Positions 45,896-55,302 of a DNA stretch of 64,000 nucleotides are shown in pieces (position 1 is the first letter of the stretch; every line of letters starts with the position of its first letter). Source of the stretch: Bosea sp. BIWAKO-01 (GTDB lineage Bacteria > Pseudomonadota > Alphaproteobacteria > Rhizobiales > Beijerinckiaceae). A program made the translations under genes and the position numbers. The notes under the pieces were generated by a model. That model saw nothing but the letters and a program-made list of their open reading frames with translations. It ran no database searches and was not told the origin of the DNA. The stretch covers positions 930,001 through 994,000 of the forward strand of contig NZ_BCQA01000001.1 in the NCBI RefSeq assembly GCF_001748145.1. Direction: 5' to 3'.

Positions 45896-47425
45896 CTAGA
45901 AGAGGTCGCCCTGCCCGCTGCGCGGTGTCTCCCGGCGCGGAGCACGAGTGGGCCGCGGCGACGGCCCCTCCCCGCCGGCGGTGACGGCGACATCGAAGCT
46001 GCCGTCGCTGACCTGAACGCTGAGCGCCAGGCCGGGCTTTGCCTGCTCCACGCCGCGAATGAGCGCTCCCGATCCATCGCGCACCAGCGCATAGCCACGC
46101 GCCAGGACGGCCTGGGGGCCGAGCGAGCGGACCAGGCTCCAGGCCGATTCAAGCCTGTCGCGACGGCGCCCCAGACCCTGGACAAAGGCGCGGCTCGCCC
46201 TCAGCGACAGCTCGTCGCTGCGCTCATGCGCCCGTTGGAGGCGCAGCCGTTCCGCCCTCAGCAAGGCGTCACGCCCGGCCCGCAAGCGGCTCGAGAGCCC
46301 ATCGAGCCTTGCCACATAGGTCGCGAGCCGGACCGACGGAGATTGCCGCACGAGCCGCTGCGACAACGCCGCAAGCCGTTGCTCGTACGCCCGAGCGTTG
46401 CGCGCCAATGCCGGAGCAAGGCGTGCCGCCGCCAGGTCGAGCCGCTGCCGCGGGCTGGAGAGGACAGCCTCCGGCCCCGGCAAGGCCCGCGCAAGCGCAC
46501 GCAGATCGCTGCGACGGCGATCAGAGAGACGGCGCATCGCCCCCGCCTGCCGACGGGAGAGATCGGCGATCAGCGCCATCAGATCGGCGCGGACCGGCAC
46601 GACCTTCTCGGCGGCGCCGGTCGGAGTCGGCGCACGCAGGTCGGCGGCGTGGTCGATCAGGGTCCAATCGGTTTCGTGGCCGACTGCCGAGACGAGTGGG
46701 ATCAGCGAGGCAGCAGCGGCGCGCACCACGACCTCCTCGTTGAAGCCCATCAGATCCTCGAGCGAACCGCCACCGCGCGCGACGATGATCACGTCGGGAC
46801 GCGGGATTCGCCCGCCTTCCGGCAATGCGTTGAAACCGGCAATGGCGGCAGCCACCTCGGCCGCACTGGTCTCGCCCTGGACGCGCACCGGCCAGACCAG
46901 GACATGGCGGGGAAAGCGGTCCTCGAGACGGTGCAGGATGTCGCGGATGACAGCACCTGTCGGCGAGGTCACCACGCCGACGACGCGCGGCAGATAGGGG
47001 ATAAGCTGCTTGCGCCCCTCGTCGAACAGGCCTTCGGCAGCAAGTTTCTTGCGACGTTCCTCCAGCAGCGCCATCAACGCGCCGACCCCGGCCGGCTCCA
47101 GCGAATCGATGACGATCTGGTAGCTCGACTTGCCGGCGAAGGTCGTGATCTTGCCGGTGGCGATGACCTCCAGCCCTTCCTGAGGCCGTGTCTTCAGCCG
47201 TCCGAAGACGCCCTTCCAGATCACCGCGTCGATCTTGGAGCTCTGGTCCTTCAGCGAGAAATAGACATGGCCCGACGCGACCGGGCCGCGATAGCCCGAA
47301 ATCTCGCCACGCACCCTGACAAAGCCGAAGGCGTCCTCCAGCGTGCGTTTGAGCGCGCCAGACAGGTCGGAGACCGACCATTCCGGCGCATTGGAGGGCT
47401 TGGTGTCGGGCGATTCGATATCCAT
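45896..47425 (-). CDS. xseA: Exodeoxyribonuclease VII large subunit
   Basis: Catalytic subunit of the single-strand exonuclease. The product is 509 aa. An N-terminal OB-fold (about 15-115; [20 protein letters not shown]) is followed by the catalytic region with [20 protein letters not shown] and [14 protein letters not shown], then a long Arg-rich helical region. The small subunit xseB is not in this window. It is divergent from purD over 92 bases. Confidence 0.95.
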   Translation of the reverse strand: MDIESPDTKPSNAPEWSVSDLSGALKRTLEDAFGFVRVRGEISGYRGPVASGHVYFSLKDQSSKIDAVIWKGVFGRLKTRPQEGLEVIATGKITTFAGKSSYQIVIDSLEPAGVGALMALLEERRKKLAAEGLFDEGRKQLIPYLPRVVGVVTSPTGAVIRDILHRLEDRFPRHVLVWPVRVQGETSAAEVAAAIAGFNALPEGGRIPRPDVIIVARGGGSLEDLMGFNEEVVVRAAAASLIPLVSAVGHETDWTLIDHAADLRAPTPTGAAEKVVPVRADLMALIADLSRRQAGAMRRLSDRRRSDLRALARALPGPEAVLSSPRQRLDLAAARLAPALARNARAYEQRLAALSQRLVRQSPSVRLATYVARLDGLSSRLRAGRDALLRAERLRLQRAHERSDELSLRASRAFVQGLGRRRDRLESAWSLVRSLGPQAVLARGYALVRDGSGALIRGVEQAKPGLALSVQVSDGSFDVAVTAGGEGPSPRPTRAPRRETPRSGQGDLF

Positions 47426-47517
47426 TGCGCGACCATAACTGTCGCAACGACCGAGCAGAAGCGTTGCCCCGCGCCGCTGCGAAGGCTATTGCGCGCGGAG
47501 CAAGCGGAGACGGCGCG

Positions 47518-48798
47518 ATGAACATCCTTCTGATCGGTTCCGGCGGACGCGAACATGCGCTCGCCTGGGCGATATCCGGCTCTCCGCTCTGCGACCGGCT
47601 CCTTGTCGCACCGGGCAACCCCGGCACCGCCGAATGCGGCGAGAACGTCGCGCTCGATATCGCCGATCACGCCGCAGTCGTCGCCTTCTGCAAGCAGGAG
47701 AAGGTCGACCTCGTCGTGGTCGGGCCCGAAGGGCCGCTCGTCGCCGGCATCGCCGATGATCTCGTTGCGGCCGGGATCAAGACCTTCGGCCCCTCGAAAG
47801 CGGCAGCGCAGCTCGAAGGCTCGAAAGGCTTCACCAAGGAACTCTGTGCCGAGTTCAACATCCCGACGGCCGCCTTCGGACGCTTCGGGGATGCAGCATC
47901 GGCCAAGGCCTATGTCAGGGCTCAAGGCGCGCCGATCGTGATCAAGGCCGACGGGCTCGCCGCTGGCAAGGGCGTGGTGATGGCACAGGCCCTCGACGAG
48001 GCCGATGCCGCCATCGAGATGATGTTCTCGGGCGGCTTCGGCGCAGCAGGCGCCGAGGTGGTGATCGAGGAATGGATGATCGGCGAGGAAGCGAGTTTCT
48101 TCGCACTCTGCGACGGTAGCCATGCCCTTCCGCTTGCCTCGGCTCAGGACCATAAGCGCGTCGGCGACGGCGACACCGGCCCGAATACCGGCGGCATGGG
48201 CGCCTATTCGCCCGCCCCGGTGATGACCAGGGCCCTGGAAGACCGGGTCATGGCGGAGATCATCGCACCAACGCTCGCGGGAATGCAGAAGCGCGGCGCG
48301 CCGTTCAAGGGTGTGCTTTACGCCGGACTGATGATCACGGCGCAGGGGCCGAAGCTGATCGAGTACAATGTCCGCTTCGGCGACCCGGAATGCGAGGTGC
48401 TGATGCCGCGTCTGAAGAGCGATATCGTGCCCGCCTTCCTCGCGGCTTGCGACGGCGTACTCGGCTCCTTCGATCTGCGCTGGCTGGACGAAGCCGCGCT
48501 GACCGTTGTGCTAGCAGCCCGGGGCTATCCCGAGGCGCCCGAGAAGGGCAGCATCATTCACGGCATCGAGAAGGCCGAGGCCATGGACGATGTCCTCGTC
48601 TTCCATGCCGGGACGAAGCAGTCCGGGACCGACATCGTTGCCGATGGTGGGCGCGTGCTCAATGTCGTTGGCCTCGGGAAGACTGTCAGCGAGGCCCAGC
48701 AACGCGCCTATGCCGCCGTCGACGCGATCGACTGGCCGGAGGGGTTCTGCCGTCGCGACATCGGATGGCAGGCAGTCAAGCGGGAGCAGGAAGGCTGA
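47518..48798 (+). CDS. purD: Phosphoribosylamine-glycine ligase
   Basis: Second step of purine synthesis, joining glycine to phosphoribosylamine. The product is 426 aa. It begins [17 protein letters not shown], has the ATP-grasp block [17 protein letters not shown], and [19 protein letters not shown] and [17 protein letters not shown]. The ATG at 47518 has GGAGA at eight bases. It uses glycine, the substrate of the gcv operon, but I see no shared riboswitch here. Confidence 0.97.
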   Translation: MNILLIGSGGREHALAWAISGSPLCDRLLVAPGNPGTAECGENVALDIADHAAVVAFCKQEKVDLVVVGPEGPLVAGIADDLVAAGIKTFGPSKAAAQLEGSKGFTKELCAEFNIPTAAFGRFGDAASAKAYVRAQGAPIVIKADGLAAGKGVVMAQALDEADAAIEMMFSGGFGAAGAEVVIEEWMIGEEASFFALCDGSHALPLASAQDHKRVGDGDTGPNTGGMGAYSPAPVMTRALEDRVMAEIIAPTLAGMQKRGAPFKGVLYAGLMITAQGPKLIEYNVRFGDPECEVLMPRLKSDIVPAFLAACDGVLGSFDLRWLDEAALTVVLAARGYPEAPEKGSIIHGIEKAEAMDDVLVFHAGTKQSGTDIVADGGRVLNVVGLGKTVSEAQQRAYAAVDAIDWPEGFCRRDIGWQAVKREQEG

Positions 48799-48874
48799 AC
48801 ATCCGCGCTCGTCGAGGGTTAGGATTTCAGCCAGACTGATATCAGGCCAGCGGCTACGCCAGGAGCACTCCTCC

Positions 48875-49777
48875 ATGAGCAATCTCGATTCACTCTTTCC
48901 CGGCTTCACGGCCCATTGGGTCGACGGGCCCGTCGGCAAGATCTTTGCGCGTTCCGGCGGTGAAGGGCCGCCGCTCGTGCTCATTCACGGTTTCCCGCAG
49001 ACCCACGCCGAATGGCACAAGATCGCACCCGAACTGGCGAAGACCCATCGCGTCGTCTGCCTGGACTTGCGCGGCTACGGCTGGTCGGCGGCTCCCCATG
49101 GCGATGGCGGCAAGGAAACCTACACCAAGCGCGCCATGGGCGAGGACGTCGTCGCCGTCATGGAAGCGCTCGGCCATATCCGCTTTGCCGTGGTCGGCCA
49201 TGACCGCGGCGCGCGTGTCGCCTATCGCCTCGCTCTCGACCATCCCGGCAGGGTCGAGCGGCTTGCCGTGCTCGACATCCTGCCGACGCTCTCGATGTGG
49301 GACGGCATGGACGCGGCGCGTGCCATGCAGGTCTATCACTGGACCTTCCTGGCCCAGCCCGAACCCGTGCCGGAAAACCTGATCAAGACCAATCCCCAGG
49401 CCTGGCTCGATCATACGATCGCGAGCTGGACACGGGCCAAGGCGCTCGACGTATTCAACCCGCTCGCGCTCCGATCCTATGGGGAATCATTCGACGACCC
49501 GCATCGCATCCATGCGGCCTGCGAGGACTATCGCGCCGGCGCCACCACGGATCTCGCCCAGGACAGGGCCGATCTCGCGGCGGGAAAGACCATCCTCTGC
49601 CCGGTGCTGGCACTCTGGGGCGAAGCCGGCATACCGGCCAAGGGCGAAAGCCCGCTCGCGATCTGGCGCTCGACCTTCGCGCCCAAGGCTGAGGGGAAGG
49701 CGATCGTCAGCGGCCATTTCCTCCCGGAGGAAAACCCCGCTGCAACGCTGGAAGCCCTGAAGCCGTTCCTTGCCTGA
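48875..49777 (+). CDS. Fluoroacetate (haloacetate) dehalogenase
   Basis: Alpha/beta hydrolase of 300 aa that should hydrolyse haloacetates to glycolate and halide. The residues that define fluoroacetate dehalogenases are all present: nucleophile D110 with R111 and R114 (GHDRGARVAYR), D134, the fluoride-pocket H155 and W156 (YHWTFLAQP) and Y219 (CEDYRAGA), and catalytic H281 (SGHFLPEE). Up to position 219 these fall at the numbers I recall for the Rhodopseudomonas palustris enzyme. The ATG at 48875 has AGGAG nine bases before it. It probably forms an operon with the patatin gene 27 bases downstream. The physiological substrate is not known. Confidence 0.87.
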   Translation: MSNLDSLFPGFTAHWVDGPVGKIFARSGGEGPPLVLIHGFPQTHAEWHKIAPELAKTHRVVCLDLRGYGWSAAPHGDGGKETYTKRAMGEDVVAVMEALGHIRFAVVGHDRGARVAYRLALDHPGRVERLAVLDILPTLSMWDGMDAARAMQVYHWTFLAQPEPVPENLIKTNPQAWLDHTIASWTRAKALDVFNPLALRSYGESFDDPHRIHAACEDYRAGATTDLAQDRADLAAGKTILCPVLALWGEAGIPAKGESPLAIWRSTFAPKAEGKAIVSGHFLPEENPAATLEALKPFLA

Positions 49778-49804
49778 GCAGAGCTCAGGCCGCAGCACCG
49801 CACC

Positions 49805-50674
49805 ATGCCAAGCTCCACGATGCCTGCCGAGCACCGATCCGACAGCGCCGAGCCCCGGCTCGCGCTCGTGCTGGGAGCCGGAGGGGCACGGGGCCTGAGC
49901 CATATTGCGGTGCTGGAGGCGCTGGATGAACTCGGCGTGAAGCCCGGCCTCATCGTCGGTTGCTCGATCGGGGCGATCATCGGCGCTGCCTATGCGGCTG
50001 GCCTCTCAGGCAGCGAGTTGCGGGAGCATGTGTCACTGACATTCCGCGACCGGGCCAAGGTGATCGCGCGGCTGCTCGACGCCCGCGTCGGCAAATTCAC
50101 CGATCTCATGCGCGGGCTCGGCAATCCCGTGCTGATCGACGGCGAGCGGCTGCTCGACCTGTTCTGGCCGCAAGCCGTGCCCGACCGGTTCGAGGAGCTC
50201 AAGACGCCCTTCGCCGCGATTGCGACCGACTACCATCTCCATGCCGAGGTCTCGCTGACGAGCGGGCCGCTGACGCCGGCCGTGGCCGCCTCGCTGGCCA
50301 TTCCGGGTCTCGTGCGCCCCGTGGTGCTCGGCGGCCGCGTGCTGATCGATGGCGGAGCGATCAACCCCCTGCCCTATGACAGGTTGCTGGCGCCGGGGCG
50401 CATCGTCATGGCGGTGGACACCAGCGCACCGGCAACGATCAGCGACACGCGCGTGCCCGAGCCGCTCGAAGCGATGGTCGGCGTCTCGCAGATCCTGACG
50501 CGCACCATCGTGCAGCGCATGATCGAGCGCCACCCGCCAGATATCCTGATCCGGGCCGGCATCGACGGGTATGGCGGGCTCGACTTCTTCCGGGCGCAAG
50601 CCATCCTCGACGCCTCCGAGCCGCTCAAGGACGAGGTCAAGCGAAGGCTGTCTCAGGCACTCCGGCAGGGCTGA
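49805..50674 (+). CDS. Patatin-like phospholipase
   Basis: The product is 289 aa. The oxyanion loop LVLGAGGARGLSHIAVLEAL, nucleophile S54 in GCSIGA and dyad D182 in LIDGGAINPLP are all present, so it should be an active acyl hydrolase of the RssA-like class. No signal peptide. Its last 38 bases overlap the convergent ArsR-type gene. Confidence 0.92.
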   Translation: MPSSTMPAEHRSDSAEPRLALVLGAGGARGLSHIAVLEALDELGVKPGLIVGCSIGAIIGAAYAAGLSGSELREHVSLTFRDRAKVIARLLDARVGKFTDLMRGLGNPVLIDGERLLDLFWPQAVPDRFEELKTPFAAIATDYHLHAEVSLTSGPLTPAVAASLAIPGLVRPVVLGGRVLIDGGAINPLPYDRLLAPGRIVMAVDTSAPATISDTRVPEPLEAMVGVSQILTRTIVQRMIERHPPDILIRAGIDGYGGLDFFRAQAILDASEPLKDEVKRRLSQALRQG

Positions 50675-51380
50675 GCGCCTCCGGCTCGTCGCAGCGAAAA
50701 CCCGGCAATGCCGAGATCAGCGCGTCACGCCCCTTATCGGTCAGGATCACGGCACGACTGTCCTTCTTGCGCAGGACCCAGCCCGTCTCGAAGCAGCGGC
50801 ATGCGAGGGCTGAGGCCAGGCTTCCCGCCAGATGCGGGCGGCGCTCGCTCCAGTCGAGGCATGGGCGCAAGGACGCGCGCCGGCTCCTGGCCGCCTGAGC
50901 GATATCGATGCCGAGCGCCGCGAAAACGCCCTCCCCCGACGCCGTCAGGCCGTAGCCGCCATCGGCAACCGCCAGGTGCCCGCCCGCGACCAGCGCATCA
51001 TGCAGGCCGATGCCGAGGCGCCCGGCGAAATGATCGTAGCAGGTGCGTGCCCGGCTAAGGTCGGCGCCGACCCGGGACGGCAAGCGGCGACTGGAGGGCT
51101 GGCTTCCGGCCAGGACCATCAGCCCTTCGAGCGCCGTTGCGACCTCAGGCCCGGCGAGCCTGTAATAGCGATGACGCCCCTGGACGGCGACCGTAAGCAG
51201 GCCGCCCGCCATCAGCCGGGCGAGATGGCCGCTCGCCGTCTGCGGCGCGACGCCGGCAATATAGGCGAGCTCCTTGGCGGTCAGCGCGCGCCCGTCCATC
51301 AGGGCGTGCAGCATGTTGGCGCGGGCTGGATCCCCCATCAGATGGGCGATCTCGGCGAGATAAGGGCCATGCGTGCTCAT
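50637..51380 (-). CDS. ArsR family (winged-helix) transcriptional regulator
   Basis: The product is 247 aa, longer than a classic ArsR (about 100). The N-terminal winged helix (about 1-85) reads LMGDPARANMLHALMDGRAL and PQTASGHLARLMAGGLL, typical of the YceH/CadC-like branch. The C-terminal half has an extra domain with several Cys (about 113, 195 and 229), perhaps a ligand or redox site. It is divergent from the TauE/SafE gene over 106 bases and may regulate it. Confidence 0.85.
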   Translation of the reverse strand: MSTHGPYLAEIAHLMGDPARANMLHALMDGRALTAKELAYIAGVAPQTASGHLARLMAGGLLTVAVQGRHRYYRLAGPEVATALEGLMVLAGSQPSSRRLPSRVGADLSRARTCYDHFAGRLGIGLHDALVAGGHLAVADGGYGLTASGEGVFAALGIDIAQAARSRRASLRPCLDWSERRPHLAGSLASALACRCFETGWVLRKKDSRAVILTDKGRDALISALPGFRCDEPEALSPAGVPETAFA

Positions 51381-51486
51381 GCAGCCATCATGCTCCCTTG
51401 CTCAGCCGAGACAACCTGGAACAGTACGGTCCCCACCGTAGCATTCGGACGCGACAGTCCGCATCCGCACTGCCACAAACAGCCTC

Positions 51487-52230
51487 ATGGAAAACGCAGA
51501 GCTCATCCTCTTCATCGCCGCCACCTTTCTTCTGGCCGGCTTCGTCAAGGGCGTCATCGGGCTTGGCCTCCCGACCATCGCAGTCGGCATCCTCGGCGTG
51601 GTGATGGCACCGGCGCAGGCCGCGGCGTTGCTCGTCGTACCCAATATCGTCACCAACAGCTGGCAGGTCGCAACGGGCCCGGGGCTTAAGGCGATCATGA
51701 TCAGGCTCTGGCCGATGCTTGCCGGCATCTGCGCGGGGACATGGGCGGGCGCCGGGTTGCTGCAACAAAGCAAGGGCGGCTCGGCCACCTTCTGGCTCGG
51801 CTGTGCGCTGGTCCTCTATGCACTGGTCGGGTTGAAGGCGGCGAAGCTGCGTGTCCCCTCCAGCGCTGAAGGTTGGCTCGGCCCCGTCATCGGCATCACG
51901 ACGGGCATCGCCACCGCTGCGACCGGTGTCTTCGTGCTGCCGGCCGTGCCCTATCTGCAGGCGCTCGGCCTGGACAAGGACGAGCTGGTGCAGGCGCTGG
52001 GCGTCTCCTTCATCATTTCGACGCTGGCCTTGTCGGTTGGCCTGATCGGAGCGGGCGCCCTGGATGTCGGCGTGGCGCAATCCTCGCTGCTGGCGCTGCT
52101 GCCCGCGCTTGCCGGCATGTCGGTCGGCCAGGCGATCCGCACACGCATCTCCGCTGCCACCTTCAAGCTCTGCTTCTTCGCGGGACTGCTGCTGCTGGGA
52201 TGCTATCTGGTGATCAGGACGCTCGCCTGA
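51487..52230 (+). CDS. TauE/SafE family sulfite/organic-anion permease
   Basis: Membrane protein of 247 aa with about eight helices. It begins LFIAATFLLAGFVKGVIGLG, the family signature, and repeats a similar turn mid-protein (GITTGIATAATGVFVLP). Members export sulfite, sulfoacetate or similar small anions. The substrate here is not known; the neighbouring dehalogenase makes a small anion plausible but that is speculation. Confidence 0.9.
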   Translation: MENAELILFIAATFLLAGFVKGVIGLGLPTIAVGILGVVMAPAQAAALLVVPNIVTNSWQVATGPGLKAIMIRLWPMLAGICAGTWAGAGLLQQSKGGSATFWLGCALVLYALVGLKAAKLRVPSSAEGWLGPVIGITTGIATAATGVFVLPAVPYLQALGLDKDELVQALGVSFIISTLALSVGLIGAGALDVGVAQSSLLALLPALAGMSVGQAIRTRISAATFKLCFFAGLLLLGCYLVIRTLA

Positions 52231-52288
52231 GCGTCCTGCCAGCACCTTTGCGGGCATGGCACGTTTGGCCGCGCCCTGAGCTTGCTTC

Positions 52289-53443
52289 TCAGCTTGCGAT
52301 GTCGAGCAGCGCTGAACGGCGCCGTTCGGCGTTCGCCAGATCCGCGATCGGCGACAGGAGGCATTTGTCGAACGGCTCCAGCGGCCGACCCTCACGGAGA
52401 CGCGCCGGCCAGTCGGCATGGGTCAGCGCGCCACGCCCGAGCGACACGAAGTCTGCCTCGTCGCCTTCGATCATGGCCGCAGCGCGTTGCGGATTGTGCA
52501 GCGACCCATTCGCCAGAACCGGAAGCCGGGCATGCCTTCGCGCCAAGGCCGCCAGACTTGGCCCGTCATCGCCGAAGGCGGGGCGCCAGGCCTCGAATTC
52601 GGTCGTGTGGACGTAGTCGGGGGGAAGCTTGCCCAATGCGCTGAACACAGCCTCGGCTTCGCGGGTAGCTCCGACCCATTTGTGGAGGAAGTCGTTCACC
52701 TTGGCCTGCGAGATTCGCATGCCGACGACGTAATCCGCTCCCACGGCAGAGCGAACGGCTTCGGCAACGTCGACGAAGAGCTGAAGGCGGCCCGCAATGC
52801 TTCCTCCATAGCGATCCTCGCGCCGATTGATGCCCTCGGTCAGGAACTGGTCGAGCAGGTAGCCGTTGGCTCCGTGAATCTCTACGCCGTCGAAGCCGGC
52901 CTCCCTTGCGAGCGCGGCCGCGCTGGCAAAGCCTGCCACCGCATCGCCGAGATCCGCCTCCGACATCGCACGAGGAATGCGGTAGGGGCCATTGCCGCGA
53001 TAGAACGCCATTTGCTCGCCCTTGGGACGCAGGGCGGAAGGGCCGATGGTATGGTCTCGATGGATATTGCCTTGCGCCAGGGCACCCGCGTGCATCTGCT
53101 GCGCAACAATCCGCCCGCCTGCGTCATGAACAGTGCTGACGACCTGTCGCCACGCCTCGACCTGTTCGGCATCAGCGAGGCCGGGCTGGTATTGGTAGCC
53201 CTGTGAGAATGCCTTGTCGGTGTAGATGCCTTCCGTCACGATCAGGCCAAAGCCGCCTTCCGCGAATGAACGGTAATAGGCGGCCATGCCTTCGGTGGCG
53301 CGGCCATCGACGGTCGCACTCACGCGGGTCATGGGAGCAACGACTAGGCGGTTGGATAGAGCGAGCTTGCTGATCCGGACGGAGGAGAAGAGGCTCTCCT
53401 CCGCCCTCTGGCGCGGCACGCCGGAAGCGGGGTGGCCAGTCAT
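52289..53443 (-). CDS. NADH:flavin oxidoreductase (old yellow enzyme family)
   Basis: FMN enzyme of 384 aa that reduces activated alkenes. VEIHGANGYLLDQFLTEGI carries the substrate His/Asn pair and the proton-donor Tyr; RREDRYGGS and a C-terminal LGRGALTHADWP bind flavin. The ATG at 53443 has GGAGGG upstream and follows the Rid-family stop by one base, so the two genes are co-translated. The natural substrate is unknown. Confidence 0.9.
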   Translation of the reverse strand: MTGHPASGVPRQRAEESLFSSVRISKLALSNRLVVAPMTRVSATVDGRATEGMAAYYRSFAEGGFGLIVTEGIYTDKAFSQGYQYQPGLADAEQVEAWRQVVSTVHDAGGRIVAQQMHAGALAQGNIHRDHTIGPSALRPKGEQMAFYRGNGPYRIPRAMSEADLGDAVAGFASAAALAREAGFDGVEIHGANGYLLDQFLTEGINRREDRYGGSIAGRLQLFVDVAEAVRSAVGADYVVGMRISQAKVNDFLHKWVGATREAEAVFSALGKLPPDYVHTTEFEAWRPAFGDDGPSLAALARRHARLPVLANGSLHNPQRAAAMIEGDEADFVSLGRGALTHADWPARLREGRPLEPFDKCLLSPIADLANAERRRSALLDIAS

Positions 53444-53444
53444 C

Positions 53445-53843
53445 TTACCGGCCCTCCCCTGGCACTGCCGCAATCGCCTCGATCTCGATCATCACCTTGG
53501 GGTCATAGAGGCCCTTGACCTCGGCGATCGTGTCGGCGGGATAAGGCGCGCTCCAGAACCTGCGGCGAAGCTCGACCACGTCCTTGTACTGAGCCTGCAT
53601 GTCGGTGACGAAAATCGTCACCTTGACGACATCCTTCAGGCTGGCACCGCCCGCTTCGAGGGCACGCCGCAAATTGGAGAAGGCCTGCTCGCCCTGGGCA
53701 AGGAAGCCGCCCTCCACGACCTTGCCCTCGTCATCATAGCCGGCCTGGCCCGATACGAAGAGAAGGTTGCCGACCTTGATGGCCTGCGACAACAGATACG
53801 GCTCGTAGGGATCGGGCCGCGTGACAACTTGCTCGAACATCAT
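53445..53843 (-). CDS. Rid (YjgF/UK114) family protein lacking the catalytic Arg
   Basis: The product is 132 aa. The fold is clear: VGNLLFVSGQAGYDDEGKVV, QAFSNLRRALEAGGASLKDV and VMIEIEAIAAV. In RidA the enamine/imine deaminase Arg sits in a P-A-R-S motif; here it is P-A-D-T (YPADTIAEV). It should therefore belong to a non-RidA subfamily whose chemistry differs or is unknown. Start at the ATG pair 53843/53840 with AGGTGA upstream. First gene of the OYE operon. Confidence 0.88.
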   Translation of the reverse strand: MMFEQVVTRPDPYEPYLLSQAIKVGNLLFVSGQAGYDDEGKVVEGGFLAQGEQAFSNLRRALEAGGASLKDVVKVTIFVTDMQAQYKDVVELRRRFWSAPYPADTIAEVKGLYDPKVMIEIEAIAAVPGEGR

Positions 53844-53860
53844 TCACCTCATCTGTGAAT
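53842..53860. promoter_or_regulatory. Inverted repeat overlapping the Rid start
   Basis: ATTCAC (53842-53847) and GTGAAT (53855-53860) are separated by seven bases and cover the Rid ribosome site. It may act as an operator or as an mRNA hairpin that controls translation. Confidence 0.4.
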
Positions 53861-53878
53861 GGACGGGCCGCGTCGCGA

Positions 53879-53895
53879 GATGAATTTCCTTCATC
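53879..53895. promoter_or_regulatory. LysR-type operator 1 (T-N11-A dyad)
   Basis: GATGAATTTCCTTCATC is a perfect dyad with six-base arms and contains TGAATTTCCTTCA, the T-N11-A pattern of LysR binding sites. It lies in the divergent region between the Rid/OYE operon and the GcvA-like LysR gene. Confidence 0.6.
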
Positions 53896-53977
53896 CATTC
53901 GGCCTGACCGTCCAGTGATGAGATGAATGTGCGCGCTCACCCTAAGGACGACAAACGCGAAATCGTCACTCGATAAC

Positions 53978-53990
53978 TGAGTTAAACTCA
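53978..53990. promoter_or_regulatory. LysR-type operator 2 (T-N11-A dyad)
   Basis: TGAGTTAAACTCA is a perfect six-base dyad around a central A, 45 bases upstream of the LysR start. It is a second site, likely for autoregulation and activation of the divergent operon. Confidence 0.6.
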
Positions 53991-54034
53991 TCCATAATCA
54001 GGCAAGTTGTCAGCTCAGTCATTGGACCTCAGTA

Positions 54035-54913
54035 ATGCGACGCCTGCCGCCCTTGTCCTCGCTGCGGGCATTCGAAGCTGCGGCGCGTCATGGCAGCTTC
54101 AAACGAGCCGCCTCCGAGCTGCTGGTCACGGCCACCGCGGTCAGCCACCAGATCCGGACGCTCGAGGAGCACCTCGATACACGCCTGTTCGACCGCCAGA
54201 CGCGGCGTGTCCTTCTGACCGAGCAGGGCCGCGCGCTCTATCTCGTGCTGCGCGATGGCTTCGACGCCTTCGCCGCAGCGATCGAGCGCATTCGGTCAGA
54301 GCGGAAACGGCCCGTCGTCACGATCTCGGCAACCGTAGCCTTCTCTGCGAAATGGCTGGTGCCGCGTGTCGCCCACTTCCAGAAAGCTCACCCCGGCATC
54401 GATCTGCGGCTGCACGCATCCGACGATGTTGTCGATCTGCATTCGGGCCAGGTCGACCTGGCGATCCGCTATGGCCATGGCAGCTACCCCGATATCGACG
54501 CGCACCAGCTCATCGCGGATCGCTTCGCCCCGGTGGTCAATCCGGCCCTCGACATCCACCAGCCCGCCGATCTCGCGAAGGTGCCGCTCATCCATTTCGA
54601 GTGGCGCAGCGCAGATCCCGATCATCCGACCTGGCCGATCTGGTTCGAGCGGGCAGGTATGCGGCCCGATGCGAGGTCGGCCTTGCGCTTCACCGATGAA
54701 AGCCAGGCGATCCAGGCCGCAGTCGCCGGCCAGGGAGCGGCGCTGCTCAGCCTGGCGCTGGTGAGGGAGGAACTCGATGCAGGCCGGCTCATCCAGCCAT
54801 TCGGCCCGACGCTACAGGGACTTGTCTATTCCGTGGTGACCCTGCCGAGCCGCTCCAAGGAGGCGCTCGTGCACGCGGTTCGCGACTGGCTGATTGAGGA
54901 AGCAGCGCGTTAG
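54035..54913 (+). CDS. LysR family transcriptional regulator (GcvA-like)
   Basis: The product is 292 aa. The winged helix begins RRLPPLSSLRAFEAAARHGS and FKRAASELLVTATAVSHQIR, and FDRQTRRVLLTEQG is typical of the GcvA branch; the substrate domain begins near residue 93. Divergent from the Rid/OYE operon with two clear dyad sites between them, so it probably controls that operon. It ends one base before the convergent DUF4287 gene. Confidence 0.92.
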   Translation: MRRLPPLSSLRAFEAAARHGSFKRAASELLVTATAVSHQIRTLEEHLDTRLFDRQTRRVLLTEQGRALYLVLRDGFDAFAAAIERIRSERKRPVVTISATVAFSAKWLVPRVAHFQKAHPGIDLRLHASDDVVDLHSGQVDLAIRYGHGSYPDIDAHQLIADRFAPVVNPALDIHQPADLAKVPLIHFEWRSADPDHPTWPIWFERAGMRPDARSALRFTDESQAIQAAVAGQGAALLSLALVREELDAGRLIQPFGPTLQGLVYSVVTLPSRSKEALVHAVRDWLIEEAAR

Positions 54914-54914
54914 A

Positions 54915-55142
54915 TCAATCGCCCGGCTTCTTCTTGCCCGTGAGCAGGGCATAGATCGCCATGGAGTGGCCGTGGCCGAGATCGAAATCCGATTTCAGCC
55001 AGTCCACGATCTGCCCTGCCTTGACGCCTGGCTTGAGCCTGCCCGCCTCCGAGAAGCCCTTCGCGTCGGCAAGCGCCTGCAGGTCTTCAGGCCCCTTGCC
55101 GGTCTTGTGCTTGATCGTGTCGAGATAGGCCTGAAAAGACAT
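54915..55142 (-). CDS. DUF4287 family protein
   Basis: The product is 75 aa. It starts MSFQAYLDTIKHKTGKGPED, and VKAGQIVDWLKSDFDLGHGH completes the DUF4287 signature. Small soluble helical protein of unknown function. The ATG at 55142 has GAGGCG nearby; longer in-frame starts have unlikely composition. Confidence 0.85.
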   Translation of the reverse strand: MSFQAYLDTIKHKTGKGPEDLQALADAKGFSEAGRLKPGVKAGQIVDWLKSDFDLGHGHSMAIYALLTGKKKPGD

Positions 55143-55302
55143 TGCGCCTCGCGATATTCGTTTGTCCGGACCAGAACCGTAGCGGCGCGGGATGAATCCG
55201 CAATCCCCGCGAAGGAACGGCGCGCCCTGAGGCATCACGGCGCTAGCGGACACCTGGCACCATCGCCCTCCCCGGGGCGGGGCGGGCGCATGATCCGGCC
55301 CC

